Part shown: positions 1 to 9,430 of the stretch, one piece after another
Layout of the letters: each line of letters begins with the position of its first letter
Position numbering within the stretch: the stretch's first letter is position 1
Assembly: GCF_016405855.1 (NCBI RefSeq)
Contig: NZ_JAEFCA010000006.1
Coordinates: 62,001 to 126,000, forward strand
Direction of reading: 5' to 3'
Source: Flavobacterium sp. IB48
Lineage (GTDB): Bacteria > Bacteroidota > Bacteroidia > Flavobacteriales > Flavobacteriaceae
DNA: 64,000 nucleotides
The notes under the pieces: model-generated
Seen by the model: the letters and a program-made list of their open reading frames with translations, nothing else
What the model was told of the DNA's origin: nothing
Databases searched by the model: none
Program-made: the position numbers and the translations under genes

Positions 1-986
1 TTGACACATGCTTCTGAAGCATACATTTTTGCCATAGCACCCGATGTGGTTACTGGTTTATGCTTTTGCTTTAAAAAAGCTGCTTTATGGAGCAATAATT
101 CTGAAGCCTCAATTTCTGTTGCCATATCTGCTAATTTAAAAGAGATTCCTTGAAAATTACTAATTGGCTGTCCAAATTGATGTCTTTCTTTTGAATATTT
201 CAATGCAGCTTCATACGCTCCTTTTGAAATTCCTAAAGATAGAGCCCCTATCGAGATTCTCCCGCCATCAAGAATTTTCATTGCCTGAACAAAACCTTCT
301 CCAACTTCTCCTAATCTATTTTCATCGGGAACTCGACAATTATCAAAAACCAATTCGGCAGTTTCGCTTGCTCTCATTCCTAATTTATTCTCTTTTTTGC
401 CTGATGAAAAGCCTTTCATTCCCTTTTCAAAAACAAAAGCAGTCATTCCTTTAGAATCTCCTTTTTCTCCAGTTCGCACTACTACAACTGCAACATCTCC
501 AGAAATACCATGCGTAATAAAGTTTTTAGCACCGTTTACAATCCAATGGTCTCCGTCTTTAACTGCAGTAGTATTCATACCGCCAGCATCTGAACCTGTA
601 TTGTGTTCTGTTAATCCCCACGCACCTATGAATTCAGCGGTAGCAAGTTTAGGAAGCCATTTTTTCTTTTGCTCTTCGTTTCCGAACGTTAAGATATGAT
701 TGGTGCATAAAGAATTGTGCGCAGCAACAGACAACCCGATTGATGGATCTACTTTTGAAATTTCTTCTACAACTGTAATATATTCGTGATACCCCAAACC
801 TGAACCTCCATACTCTTCTGGAACTAAAACTCCCATGAAGCCCATCTCGCCAAGTTGCTTAAACAATTGGATTGGGAAAATTTGCGCTTCGTCCCATTCC
901 ATTATATAAGGTCTAATATTTTTTTCTGCAAAGTCTTTTATAGACTGTGCAATCATTAGTTGTGTTTCGTTGTAATCAAAGTTCAT
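1..986 (-). CDS. Acyl-CoA dehydrogenase (3' end cut by window)
   Basis: Reads leftward from an ATG at 986-984 (MNFDYNETQLMIAQSIKDFA) and stays open to base 1, so about 328 N-terminal residues are visible and the C-terminus lies outside. Family knowledge: FAD-dependent acyl-CoA dehydrogenases oxidise acyl-CoA thioesters to 2-enoyl-CoA in fatty acid or branched-chain amino acid breakdown, in the cytoplasm. Seen here: the helical N-terminal domain, the middle-domain signature GAWGLTEHNTGSD followed by ITHG, and the start of the C-terminal helical domain with GISKGAYEAALKYSKERHQFG. The catalytic Glu region is not reached. The short-chain or butyryl type is the most likely class, but acyl-chain specificity cannot be told from this fragment. 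Confidence 0.93.
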   Translation of the reverse strand, partial: MNFDYNETQLMIAQSIKDFAEKNIRPYIMEWDEAQIFPIQLFKQLGEMGFMGVLVPEEYGGSGLGYHEYITVVEEISKVDPSIGLSVAAHNSLCTNHILTFGNEEQKKKWLPKLATAEFIGAWGLTEHNTGSDAGGMNTTAVKDGDHWIVNGAKNFITHGISGDVAVVVVRTGEKGDSKGMTAFVFEKGMKGFSSGKKENKLGMRASETAELVFDNCRVPDENRLGEVGEGFVQAMKILDGGRISIGALSLGISKGAYEAALKYSKERHQFGQPISNFQGISFKLADMATEIEASELLLHKAAFLKQKHKPVTTSGAMAKMYASEACV

Positions 987-1000
987 GAGTTAGTTTCTTT

Positions 1001-1888
1001 TTAGAACTCCAAATATAAACTAATTATTTTTGCTTTTTCAACAGGAAAATCTTTAATTTTTGCTAAATCCTCAATATTATTAAAATTTCCGTTCATACTT
1101 CTATAAGTGACTATTTGTTTTGCGAGTGTGTATTTGAAGTATGAAAATTGAGCTAATTCTTTTAATGAAGCCTCATTTACATTTATTTTCTTCAAGTTTG
1201 AAGGAATTACAACTTTAAAATGAGCATTTAATTCATTGACAACTTCTGGAGAAAGCCCCCAAATATCTTTCATTTGTTCCATTGAAACGAATGAACCCAA
1301 AATTTCTTTTTGTTTTAAGATTCTAGAAGACAGCCCTTCTCCTATTCCGTAGATTTTAATCAGATCTTCTTGAGTTGCTTCATTAATATCTAATATTGGA
1401 AACTTTTCTTTTTTTGGAAAACTATTTATACTAAAATCTTTTTTCTCAGTACTATAATTATTTTTATTCTGTTTCCAATCTGGAAATTTAAACAAAGGAG
1501 AAATTTTATCTAATAGTGAATCTGAAACTCCTGTGACTTTCTGAAATTCTTCTGCTGAGTTTACATATTTATTCTCTTTCCGAAATGCCATTAGTCGATC
1601 AATTTCCTCTACCGACATTCCGAGCTTGTATCCTTTATAATCAGAAATAAAATTAGGGTTGAAAAGATAATTAATTGGGCTTACCTTTTTATCGTCTAAC
1701 TTTTCCTGATCGATTTCTGACTGTAGAGCAAGCCATTGCTCTTTTTCAGAACTTTTACTTTCTGAAATATTAAAATCGGATAAATAATAAAACAGTTGCA
1801 ACCCTATCATAATAATGAAGAGCATAAAAAGGCCTATTCGCTGCTGTTTTGTAAAATGAAAATACTTGTTGAAAAACTTAAAATTCAT
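1001..1888 (-). CDS. Membrane-anchored helix-hairpin-helix (ComEA-like) protein
   Basis: 295 residues. One membrane segment (about residues 18-37) follows a basic N-terminus, then a linker, then repeated helix-hairpin-helix modules: DINEATQEDLIKIYGIGEGL around 165-185 and KINVNEASLKELAQFSYFKY around 232-252, with a weaker copy near 90-130. In ComEA and related proteins such modules bind double-stranded DNA non-specifically. An outward-facing DNA-binding role in uptake or envelope-associated DNA handling is therefore an inference. It sits 14 bp downstream of the acyl-CoA dehydrogenase start and reads in the same direction, so the two may be cotranscribed. No nuclease domain is present. Confidence 0.8.
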   Translation of the reverse strand: MNFKFFNKYFHFTKQQRIGLFMLFIIMIGLQLFYYLSDFNISESKSSEKEQWLALQSEIDQEKLDDKKVSPINYLFNPNFISDYKGYKLGMSVEEIDRLMAFRKENKYVNSAEEFQKVTGVSDSLLDKISPLFKFPDWKQNKNNYSTEKKDFSINSFPKKEKFPILDINEATQEDLIKIYGIGEGLSSRILKQKEILGSFVSMEQMKDIWGLSPEVVNELNAHFKVVIPSNLKKINVNEASLKELAQFSYFKYTLAKQIVTYRSMNGNFNNIEDLAKIKDFPVEKAKIISLYLEF

Positions 1889-2084
1889 AACTAAAATATT
1901 TTTGCCTGTATAAGAAAGAAAAATCCTTCAAATTTATAATAGAAATTAGTAAGAAAAGTAGTTTTTAAAAAATTATCGAATCTTTTATAAAAGTCCAATT
2001 AGTTTAATGAATGTCAATACTTAGAGAAAGTTTCTTACGAGTACTGTAAAAAAAACAAAGATTTTATAACTTAAAACATGATAA

Positions 2085-2118
2085 TTGTTTTTATTTTTTA
2101 CAAAAAACAATACATTTG
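2085..2118 (+). promoter_or_regulatory. Candidate Bacteroidota promoter of the permease
   Basis: TACATTTG at 2111-2118 matches the Bacteroidota -7 consensus TAnnTTTG and lies 32 bp before the permease ATG. A TTG at 2085-2087 could be the -33 element, but its 23-bp spacing is long. Confidence 0.5.
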
Positions 2119-2150
2119 GCACTTAATAACAAATAAACCAATAAAATAAT

Positions 2151-3617
2151 ATGTCAATTTGGAGAGTTAAACCTATATCAGCCTTTGAGGCCGATATGAA
2201 AAAAAGTGATTTAAAGAGAGTCCTAGGAAAATGGAGTCTTACTGCCATTGGTGTTGGTGCCATTATCGGTGGGGGAATTTTTGTACTTACAGGTACTGGG
2301 GCTTATTATCATGCAGGTCCAGCATTAGCAATTTCGTTTATCATCGCAGGTATTGCGTGTGTTTTTGCGGCTCTTTGCTATTCTGAATTTGCTTCTATTT
2401 TACCTGTTGAAGGATCTGCTTACGCATATGCTTACGGTACAATTGGAGAAGTTTTTGCTTGGATTATTGGATGGGGGCTAATTCTCGAGTATGCAATGGG
2501 ATCTATGACTGTAGCGGTTTCCTGGTCCGGATACTTTAACAAATTGCTAAAAATATTTCACATTCACCTTCCTGATTGGTTAACTACAGATCCTGCAAGC
2601 TACACAGGAGAAGGTTTTTCTATGAATCTTCCAGCTTTCTTGATTGTTCTTTTAGTTATTTCATTGCTAATTAAAGGAACAAAAAGCGCTGCTAAAGCAA
2701 ATAACGCAATTGTTATTCTTAAAGTATCTGCTGTAATCTTTGTAATTATTGCTGGTCTTTTCTTTATTAATACAGCAAACTGGAGTCCTTTTATTCCTGA
2801 AGCAACTCAGATTATTGAAAAAGAAACTACGCACAATGCTTACGGAATTGGAGGAATCGTTTCTGGAGCTGCTGCGATCTTCTTTGCTTATGTTGGTTTT
2901 GATGCCGTTTCTACACAAGCTGGAGAAGCTATCAATCCTAAAAAAGATGTTCCTTTTGCAATTATTGCTTCTTTATTAATCTGTACAACTTTATACATTC
3001 TTGTTTCTTTAGTATTAACAGGAATGATGAACTACCAAGACTTTAATCCACTAGGAAAATATCCTGAGGCTATTAAAGCTCCTGTTGCTTATGCATTTGA
3101 TATTGCAGGACAGGGCTGGGCTGGCTCTATTATTACTGTTGCTGCGACTATTGGTTTAATTTCAGTATTGATGGTTATGATCATGGGACAATCTAGAATT
3201 TTTCTTGGAATGTCTAAAGATGGTTTAATTCCTTCTGTTTTCTCTAAAGTAAACCCTATTTCTGGAACTCCAAAAACGAACTTAATGATTCTTGGAGCTA
3301 TTATCGCAACTGTTGCTGCTTTTACACCAATCAACAAATTGGCTGATATGACAAGTTTTGGTACTTTGTTTGCCTTTACAATGGTTTGTATCGCTGTTTG
3401 GATTTTAAGAGTAAAACAACCAGGATTAACAAGAACATTTAAAGTTCCCGCTTTACCAATTATTGCGGTACTAGGAATTGCAATCAATTCTTATTTAATT
3501 TTTAATTTAAGTAAAGATGCACAGTTACTATCTTTTGGATGGCTTATTTTGGGTATAATTGTATACTTTGGATATAGTAAGAAAAGATCTAGACTTAACA
3601 ATACAACAGAAGAATAA
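2151..3617 (+). CDS. APC-family amino acid permease
   Basis: 488 residues with about 12 hydrophobic segments. The first helix carries the APC-superfamily motif GVGAIIGGGIFVLTG (about residues 35-50), which forms the substrate-binding unwound helix in this family, followed by PVEGSAYAYAYGTIGE in helix 3. This is the YfnA/cationic amino acid transporter (CAT) branch, an inner-membrane importer of amino acids driven by ion gradient. The exact substrate cannot be read. It is a single-gene unit: a consensus promoter is in front and a strong hairpin terminator follows. The ATG at 2151 was chosen; an internal Met16 (MKKSDLKR) is a weaker alternative that would still keep the whole transport domain. 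Confidence 0.92.
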   Translation: MSIWRVKPISAFEADMKKSDLKRVLGKWSLTAIGVGAIIGGGIFVLTGTGAYYHAGPALAISFIIAGIACVFAALCYSEFASILPVEGSAYAYAYGTIGEVFAWIIGWGLILEYAMGSMTVAVSWSGYFNKLLKIFHIHLPDWLTTDPASYTGEGFSMNLPAFLIVLLVISLLIKGTKSAAKANNAIVILKVSAVIFVIIAGLFFINTANWSPFIPEATQIIEKETTHNAYGIGGIVSGAAAIFFAYVGFDAVSTQAGEAINPKKDVPFAIIASLLICTTLYILVSLVLTGMMNYQDFNPLGKYPEAIKAPVAYAFDIAGQGWAGSIITVAATIGLISVLMVMIMGQSRIFLGMSKDGLIPSVFSKVNPISGTPKTNLMILGAIIATVAAFTPINKLADMTSFGTLFAFTMVCIAVWILRVKQPGLTRTFKVPALPIIAVLGIAINSYLIFNLSKDAQLLSFGWLILGIIVYFGYSKKRSRLNNTTEE

Positions 3618-3631
3618 TAAATACAACTTCA

Positions 3632-3668
3632 TAAAAAAAGCTCCAATTTAAAATTGGAGCTTTTTTTT
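3632..3668. terminator. Bidirectional Rho-independent terminator
   Basis: Stem GCTCCAATT/AATTGGAGC (3640-3660) is flanked by an A-run on the left and a T-run on the right. It therefore serves both the permease (+) and the PspC gene (-) that converge on it. Confidence 0.9.
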
Positions 3669-3894
3669 ATAAATCAAATACTGATGTTCTTTTTGAGCGA
3701 ATTAAATCCTTTAGTCTGATCCAGAAAGCAAGAGTTAAATAAACTCCAAACCCTAAACCAGCTGTAACAAAAGAAATGTAAATAAAAAACAAGCGCACAC
3801 TTGTTACGCGCATTCCAAGTTTATCTGCTAGTCTTGAAGAAACATGGAAACCATATTTTTCAAAAAAGAATTTTAGTTTTAAAATTGCTGACAT
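3667..3894 (-). CDS. PspC-domain small membrane protein
   Basis: 75 residues. The PspC pattern is visible: a short N-terminal region, then GFHVSSRLADKLGMRVTSVRLFF and one or two membrane segments (about residues 32-60). PspC proteins act in phage-shock-type envelope stress responses as membrane sensors. In Bacteroidota many are stand-alone short versions like this one, of unknown partner. No pspA or pspB lies nearby. It ends in the shared bidirectional terminator and starts 62 bp downstream of the DUF2851 gene, which reads the same way. Confidence 0.85.
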   Translation of the reverse strand: MSAILKLKFFFEKYGFHVSSRLADKLGMRVTSVRLFFIYISFVTAGLGFGVYLTLAFWIRLKDLIRSKRTSVFDL

Positions 3895-3956
3895 TTCTTT
3901 TTAGATTTTAGATTTACAAAAATAGGAATTATCTAATTATGAAATTTTCTAATTCG

Positions 3957-5228
3957 TTAATTATTTTTAAGCAACTCCAATCCGATAGCACATTTTAAGC
4001 AAGCCTTGCGTTCGCAATATTCATTTTTGAGTTCTAATAATGTCTGACTATCAAATGCCGTTTTTGACTTAATGCCAAACGAATTGAATTTATCGATAAT
4101 AGCATTTTTCTCTGAAGTGACTTCATTCATAAAATCAATTAAATCTTCGGCAATTGATTCACCCATGATGTTTGAATACGCAAATTGGAGCGGAACAATC
4201 GTATTTAGAATCAGTAGATCTATAAATGACTTAGAAAGTGTTTTTGATTTCTTTGGACTTTCTTTATCAAACTTATAGTGATTTTGCCAATAAAGGCTCG
4301 CAGATACCGTTAACAAACCATGTACAGTATCGACTGATTTTAAATCAATAATTTTTGAAAACAGATTTTGATGTTTATGATATAATGCCGCCAATTGAGA
4401 AAGTCTAATTGTTGGGAAATTATCTGGCCGAAGTTTAAAAAACTGAAGTGGTTCTGTATATGTTTTTTCTATTTGATATTTATGCAGCAAATAGAAATAA
4501 CGAAATTTTAAATCTTTATAGTAAACATCTTCTTTTTCTGCATTTAATAAATTTGAAGTTCCAAATAGTAGCGCTTCTAAATTTTCAACCTCAAAACTCT
4601 CTTTTCTGATTATAGCAAAAGGAATTGCTTTTGAAATCTGCAGAAAGGAATTTCCATTTGTATTCAAACCAAAATTCTTTGCTAGAAGGCAAAATAAGAC
4701 GGCTTCCCAATCTTGATTGGTTTCTTCTAATAATTGATAAATAAACTTAGATTTTCGCTCTAAACGCTCAAAAAACAATCTTTCTTGCCAGTTTTTAAAA
4801 ACAAAACCATCAATATCTTTTAATTGTCTTTCACAAAAAATCCAAGTTTTTGGAGCAACCAATGTGCTATAATTTTCGATTATTGCTTTTGAAACATAAT
4901 CTTTAAGAACCAAAACAGGAATTTCTGTATTGTTTTCTCTAAAAACAGCAGTATCGTTTTCCCACACTACATGAAGAATGACATTTTTGTAGGCAGGATC
5001 TTTCTCATGATTGTGCAAATACCAATCTGAAGATTTTAAATGAATCTCGACATTGCCTGCCCATTTCTGATTTCCAATTTCTATATAAGCATTGAAAAAA
5101 TCAGGTCCAGCAAGTTCTAGATAATCGCCCGATTTTAAAATTGTTATTACTTCGCCTTGGGCAGTTTTTAAATTCAAGCTATCAAATTTCTTGAATTTCC
5201 AGAGATAATGAAGAAAGTCTTCTTTCAT
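3957..5228 (-). CDS. DUF2851 family protein
   Basis: 423 residues, the usual length of this Bacteroidota-typical family of unknown function. The conserved N-terminal block MKEDFLHYLWKFKKFD and the segment GNVEIHLKSSDWYLHNH (around residues 77-93) are characteristic of DUF2851. The C-terminus has four cysteines in YCERKACLKCAIGLELL, which could bind a metal or form disulfides. No signal peptide or membrane segment is visible, so it is probably cytoplasmic. It lies between the exonuclease gene (75 bp upstream) and the PspC gene, all on the minus strand. A function cannot be assigned. Confidence 0.88.
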   Translation of the reverse strand: MKEDFLHYLWKFKKFDSLNLKTAQGEVITILKSGDYLELAGPDFFNAYIEIGNQKWAGNVEIHLKSSDWYLHNHEKDPAYKNVILHVVWENDTAVFRENNTEIPVLVLKDYVSKAIIENYSTLVAPKTWIFCERQLKDIDGFVFKNWQERLFFERLERKSKFIYQLLEETNQDWEAVLFCLLAKNFGLNTNGNSFLQISKAIPFAIIRKESFEVENLEALLFGTSNLLNAEKEDVYYKDLKFRYFYLLHKYQIEKTYTEPLQFFKLRPDNFPTIRLSQLAALYHKHQNLFSKIIDLKSVDTVHGLLTVSASLYWQNHYKFDKESPKKSKTLSKSFIDLLILNTIVPLQFAYSNIMGESIAEDLIDFMNEVTSEKNAIIDKFNSFGIKSKTAFDSQTLLELKNEYCERKACLKCAIGLELLKNN

Positions 5229-5303
5229 TTTTAGATTTTATGATGCTGTTACAAAATCTAAAAGTAAATTATTTTTTAATATTATTCTTACAAATATAAA
5301 AAA

Positions 5304-5786
5304 TTAACGAAGCATATATAACTTAGCACAAGCCCTTGCATCTGATAAAGCTTCGTGGTGATTGAGCTGAATATCCATTTCGCGACAGCAATCACTTAGT
5401 TTTGTTGGCTTTATGCCTTTTGCTTTATATATTTTAACCGTGCATTCCCATTTTGTAGCAATATTCAAATCTTCATAATTTAAGCCATGAAGCAACATTG
5501 TTTTCATTAAAACATTCCGGTCAAAACTTTCATTATGCGCTACCACAACTCTATTTTTTAGTCTCTTTTCAATCTCAGGGTAAATTTGAAAAAAAGATTT
5601 TGCGTTGATAGTATCTTTTGGGTAAATTCCATGAACACGAATCGTAAACGGATTATACTCATTATTTGGTGGCTTAATTAAAGTTACATACTCGTCAACT
5701 ATAATTCCGTTTTCGACTGTTACAATACCCACCGACCATGGATGATATCCTGTTGCGGTTTCAAAATCTATAGCTGTAAAATTCAT
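5304..5786 (-). CDS. DEDDh-type 3'-5' exonuclease (DnaQ-like)
   Basis: 160 residues, a single exonuclease domain. The four acidic metal ligands and the general base are visible: D7 and E9 in AIDFETATG, D89 in AHNESFDRNVL, H144 and D149 in HHEALSDARAC. That is the DEDDh pattern of DnaQ/RNase T/oligoribonuclease relatives. It would remove nucleotides from the 3' end of DNA or RNA using two metal ions. The extra length and polymerase-binding parts of the pol III epsilon subunit are missing, so it is probably a free-standing exonuclease, not the replicative proofreader. Reads as an independent minus-strand unit before the PLP-enzyme gene. Confidence 0.88.
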   Translation of the reverse strand: MNFTAIDFETATGYHPWSVGIVTVENGIIVDEYVTLIKPPNNEYNPFTIRVHGIYPKDTINAKSFFQIYPEIEKRLKNRVVVAHNESFDRNVLMKTMLLHGLNYEDLNIATKWECTVKIYKAKGIKPTKLSDCCREMDIQLNHHEALSDARACAKLYMLR

Positions 5787-5864
5787 TTTATATATTTAAA
5801 AGACAAATCCATAAACCTAATTGTTTTACAACAAGATTTATGGATTATTTGTATTTATAAAGGC

Positions 5865-7226
5865 TTATTTTATTGCGCCAATAATATCATATTTAGTAAT
5901 AATGTGATGATGTCCGTTTCCTAAATCAACCAAAACAGCGTCATTTTCTTTGCTGAAAAGTTTCGAAACTTCCTCAATTGGTGTTCCTAATTTTACAATT
6001 GGAAAAGGTTTACCCATTACCTCTTTAATTGGTTTTTCGGCAACATTTTTATCTTCAACATAACTTCTAAACAAATCTGTTTCGTCTACAGAACCAACAA
6101 AACCATTGATATCTACAACTGGAATTTGCGAAATCTTATATTTACGCATACGCTCAATTGCATGCGAGACCAATTCCTCTGTACGAACAACGATTAATTC
6201 TTTGTCAATATGATCTTTAATAACGTCTTCTGCTTTTGTAATGTTTTCTTCCAAAAATCCGCGTTCGCGCATCCAATCATCATTAAACATTTTTCCAACA
6301 TAACGGCTTCCAGAATCGTGAAATAATACCACAACTACATCATCTGGTTTAAAATGTTCTTTTAACTGTAACAAACCTTTTATACAAGCTCCAGCAGAAT
6401 TTCCAACAAAAATTCCTTCTTCAAGAGCAATCTTTCTAGTATAAACCGCAGCATCTTTATCGGTTACTTTTGTAAAACCGTCAATTAGAGAAAAATCAAC
6501 ATTCTTAGGCAGAATATCTTCTCCAATACCTTCTGTTATATACGAATAGATTTCGTTTTCGTCGAAGATTCCTGTTTCATGGTATTTCTTAAAAACAGAA
6601 CCATAAGTATCAATACCCCAGATTTTAATATTTGGATTTTGTTCCTTCAAATATTTTCCAACTCCAGAAATAGTTCCTCCTGTTCCAACACCAACAACAA
6701 AATGAGTGATTTTTCCATCAGTCTGTTTCCAAATTTCTGGTCCAGTTTGCTCATAGTGCGCCAATGAATTTGACATATTATCGTACTGATTTACGTACCA
6801 AGAATTTGGAGTTTCTTCTGCTAAACGCTTTGAAACCGAATAATATGAACGTGGATCTGTAGGCTCAACATCTGTAGGACAAACAACAACTTTTGCACCA
6901 ACAGCACGAAGAATATCCATTTTTTCTTTAGACTGTTTGTCTGAAATAACACAAATTAATTTGTAGCCTTTTACGATTGCCACAAGTGCAAGTCCCATTC
7001 CCGTATTTCCAGAAGTTCCTTCAATAATAGTCCCTCCAGGTTTTAATCGGCCATCTGCCTCAGCATCTTCAATCATTTTTACAGCCATTCTGTCTTTTAC
7101 AGAATTACCAGGATTAAAGGTTTCGACTTTTGCCAATACTAATGCATCAATTTCAGCAACAATTTTGTTCAGTTTTACCAATGGTGTGTTACCAATTGTT
7201 TCTAAAATATTATTTGAAAAGTCCAT
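5865..7226 (-). CDS. PLP-dependent cysteine/cystathionine beta-synthase with CBS domain pair
   Basis: 453 residues. The N-terminal two-thirds is a fold-type II PLP enzyme: Lys44 in NSVKDRMA should form the Schiff base, the substrate loop is GTSGNTGMGLA and the phosphate-binding loop GVGTGGTISGVGKYL. The last ~120 residues form two CBS domains (SHAIERMRKYKISQIPVVD and a second copy ending DIIGAIK), which in this family bind adenosyl ligands and control activity. Either beta-replacement with sulfide to give cysteine or condensation of serine and homocysteine to cystathionine is possible; the architecture matches cystathionine beta-synthase, while many flavobacterial copies are labelled cysteine synthase. 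It follows the porin gene by 49 bp and may be cotranscribed with it. Confidence 0.9.
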   Translation of the reverse strand: MDFSNNILETIGNTPLVKLNKIVAEIDALVLAKVETFNPGNSVKDRMAVKMIEDAEADGRLKPGGTIIEGTSGNTGMGLALVAIVKGYKLICVISDKQSKEKMDILRAVGAKVVVCPTDVEPTDPRSYYSVSKRLAEETPNSWYVNQYDNMSNSLAHYEQTGPEIWKQTDGKITHFVVGVGTGGTISGVGKYLKEQNPNIKIWGIDTYGSVFKKYHETGIFDENEIYSYITEGIGEDILPKNVDFSLIDGFTKVTDKDAAVYTRKIALEEGIFVGNSAGACIKGLLQLKEHFKPDDVVVVLFHDSGSRYVGKMFNDDWMRERGFLEENITKAEDVIKDHIDKELIVVRTEELVSHAIERMRKYKISQIPVVDINGFVGSVDETDLFRSYVEDKNVAEKPIKEVMGKPFPIVKLGTPIEEVSKLFSKENDAVLVDLGNGHHHIITKYDIIGAIK

Positions 7227-7275
7227 TTTTATTTAAGTTTTATTAAGTGGTTCTAAATAAAAAATAGTCCGTTTT

Positions 7276-9261
7276 TTATTGGAAGAAATTCCAAACCAGA
7301 CCAAAACGCAACACAAAATCACGATACGGATTATGTGGCGCTGAATAATAGTTGCTCTGCGAAAACAAAGCATTAAAATGCTCTGCTTTTAAATAAAAAC
7401 GCGTTTGGCGTATTCTGGCATTCACAAAGAAATCGAATGTTGCAAAACCACCCGTTTTTTTCTCCTGCTGTACAAAAAATTCAGCAATAACAGGGTTATA
7501 ATCATCTCCGTAATACTTCGTAAGGTAATTAAACACAATTCCTGTTTGCATAAATAAAGCTTTTTTAAAGAAATGATTTGAATAATAGAATGTGTTTCTA
7601 GTTACAAAATCAGGTACATTTAAAATTAAATCTGATTGATCTACTTTTTGGTATAAAAGCGTATTATCTAATGCAAAAGGTCCAAATTTAAACTCTCTGC
7701 TTGCTTTTATTTCTAAATAGTTAATTACATTTCCATACTGCATTGGCTTAACGATCTGCTCTTGAGCTGCTTGCTCCGCATCTGTAGCCATATCGGTAAA
7801 ATACAAATGATCTTTTAATACCGTATACTGAACTTGTCCTGTTAACCAAGGAGTTGTAATTTCTGCACTTAACGAATTGATTTTTTCGTTTTTAAAATTA
7901 TTTGCCCAATTGTATGAAATCCAACTACTTTGATACAAATTATAATTATTATTAGGCAGTTTATTGATGTTGCGATATCTAAAATCAAACTTGATTTTTT
8001 CGTTCATATTATATCGCAACTTTGCATCTAAATCTGAAAGCGATTGGTTGGTAATTGATCTAGAATACAAAAATCTACCGTTCCATTTGTTTTTCTGATA
8101 TTCATACTGAGCACCGAAATTATTAAACTGCAAAAACAAATTATCTGGAATCGCATTTCCATCAGAACCAATAATAACTCGGTTGTATTTGTAATTAGAT
8201 CTGTAATCGTCTATAAAAAATATAAATTTACCTAACAGCGAATTCTCATAAGCTGCACCTACTTTGTTATAAAGTCTCTCATATTTGGTCTGATCGTTAA
8301 TATTGCCTGACGAATAGGAATCTCCAAATCGTTGTATGCGGCTAGTTGTTCCGTCATTAGAAGTTATAGTCGAAATTACCGTTGGTTGCTTATATTCGTA
8401 ATCTTTATATTCATAATTAAATTGATGCGTTATATAAAGGTTATTGCTTCCATCTTTTGGATTTACTCTAAAAGCATGGTCAAAAAACAATCTTCGCCCT
8501 TTTAAAAATGATTCTGCATCGGTTAAATAAACCTGCAATCTCTGTCGGTTTTTATAATCATTACTATTGCTTTCAAAATCAGAATCACTCGTTATACCTC
8601 CATTTTCTTCATTTAAAATATCTTGATTTGTAAAATGTGCATTTATCGCATAACGCTTGTCTGTTGTAGCATAACTGGTTGTAATTCTTAAATTTCCTGC
8701 ACTAACCAATTGGTTATTATAATCTCCTTCAGATCTTAATCCTTTATAAGCAATTGAAAAATTAAGATTTTTAGAAACGTTTAATGTGATAAATGAATCT
8801 ACATTTTGCCCTTTTTTAATTGTAGTATTAAAAAACAACTCCGTAAAAGGTGTTGCAACAGAATAATATCTAATTTGATCTGCCTGCATGTAAATAGAAT
8901 GCTTGCCACTAAAACCGATTTCAGGATACGGAGAAAAACTTGTCAAACTATATTGTAATGTATTTAAAGGCTGTCCAATATTAGAGAACTCCATAAGACC
9001 AAAAAGATCTTTTCTTAGATGATTTTGTTTGTAAGCACTTTTAAGAGTCAACGAAGTATCGGCATAAATTGTATCGTGTTCTAGAGTAACAATTTTATAC
9101 TGGTCTATTTTCGCTATTTTTTGTTTTTTCTTTTTTACTGTATCCGTAATACTTGAATATTTCGTATTCATATCTAAATTATTTTTAGAAGCAGGATTTT
9201 TTTCTTGAGAAAACAATAAAGTTGGTACAACTAATAGATATAGAAAAATGAATATTCTCAT
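7276..9261 (-). CDS. Putative outer-membrane porin (Porin_10-like)
   Basis: 661 residues from the ATG at 9261-9259, chosen because it begins a clean signal peptide (MRIFIFLYLLVVPTLLFSQ). The longer reading starting at 9306 would begin with TTG and overlap a -7 promoter element (TACCTTTG, minus strand, 9311-9304). The mature part has alternating polar/aromatic strands throughout and ends in a terminal aromatic residue (FGLVWNFFQ), typical of outer-membrane beta-barrels. A short low-complexity stretch KKKKQK precedes the barrel. Bacteroidota proteins of this type are called putative porins; the solute is unknown. It diverges from rnhB. Confidence 0.82.
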   Translation of the reverse strand: MRIFIFLYLLVVPTLLFSQEKNPASKNNLDMNTKYSSITDTVKKKKQKIAKIDQYKIVTLEHDTIYADTSLTLKSAYKQNHLRKDLFGLMEFSNIGQPLNTLQYSLTSFSPYPEIGFSGKHSIYMQADQIRYYSVATPFTELFFNTTIKKGQNVDSFITLNVSKNLNFSIAYKGLRSEGDYNNQLVSAGNLRITTSYATTDKRYAINAHFTNQDILNEENGGITSDSDFESNSNDYKNRQRLQVYLTDAESFLKGRRLFFDHAFRVNPKDGSNNLYITHQFNYEYKDYEYKQPTVISTITSNDGTTSRIQRFGDSYSSGNINDQTKYERLYNKVGAAYENSLLGKFIFFIDDYRSNYKYNRVIIGSDGNAIPDNLFLQFNNFGAQYEYQKNKWNGRFLYSRSITNQSLSDLDAKLRYNMNEKIKFDFRYRNINKLPNNNYNLYQSSWISYNWANNFKNEKINSLSAEITTPWLTGQVQYTVLKDHLYFTDMATDAEQAAQEQIVKPMQYGNVINYLEIKASREFKFGPFALDNTLLYQKVDQSDLILNVPDFVTRNTFYYSNHFFKKALFMQTGIVFNYLTKYYGDDYNPVIAEFFVQQEKKTGGFATFDFFVNARIRQTRFYLKAEHFNALFSQSNYYSAPHNPYRDFVLRFGLVWNFFQ

Positions 9262-9303
9262 TTGATGGCTTTGTATAAATTTATTTTGACAAAATTTGCT
9301 AAG

Positions 9304-9311
9304 CAAAGGTA
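9304..9311 (-). promoter_or_regulatory. Candidate -7 element of the porin gene
   Basis: The minus strand reads TACCTTTG, matching TAnnTTTG, 42 bp before the preferred ATG at 9261. It argues against the longer reading that would start at 9306. Confidence 0.45.
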
Positions 9312-9360
9312 AATTATAAAAACAAATAAATAAAAAAACACTTCATTTTATACAATTGCC

Positions 9361-9391
9361 TTGGCTGACAGTACGAAAACGAATATTTTTG
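9361..9391 (+). promoter_or_regulatory. Candidate promoter of rnhB
   Basis: TTG at 9361-9363 and TATTTTTG at 9384-9391 with 20 bp between them fit the Bacteroidota -33/-7 pattern. The rnhB ATG follows 39 bp later. Confidence 0.6.
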
Positions 9392-9430
9392 CCAAAAATT
9401 TCATCTAATTTGTTATTTAAAACCTAAAAA

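Noticed and set aside
164..699. Plus-strand open frames at the left end
   Set aside because: They lie opposite the clearly recognisable acyl-CoA dehydrogenase, which reads out of the window.
3089..3487. Antisense open frame inside the permease gene (and similar long frames opposite tamB, lysS and the GH30 gene)
   Set aside because: Frames opposite or within well-supported genes, with unnatural composition and no domain; explained by codon bias of the real gene.
9262..9306. N-terminal extension of the porin starting at 9306
   Set aside because: Starts with TTG and overlaps a -7 promoter element; a signal peptide begins exactly at the internal ATG at 9261.
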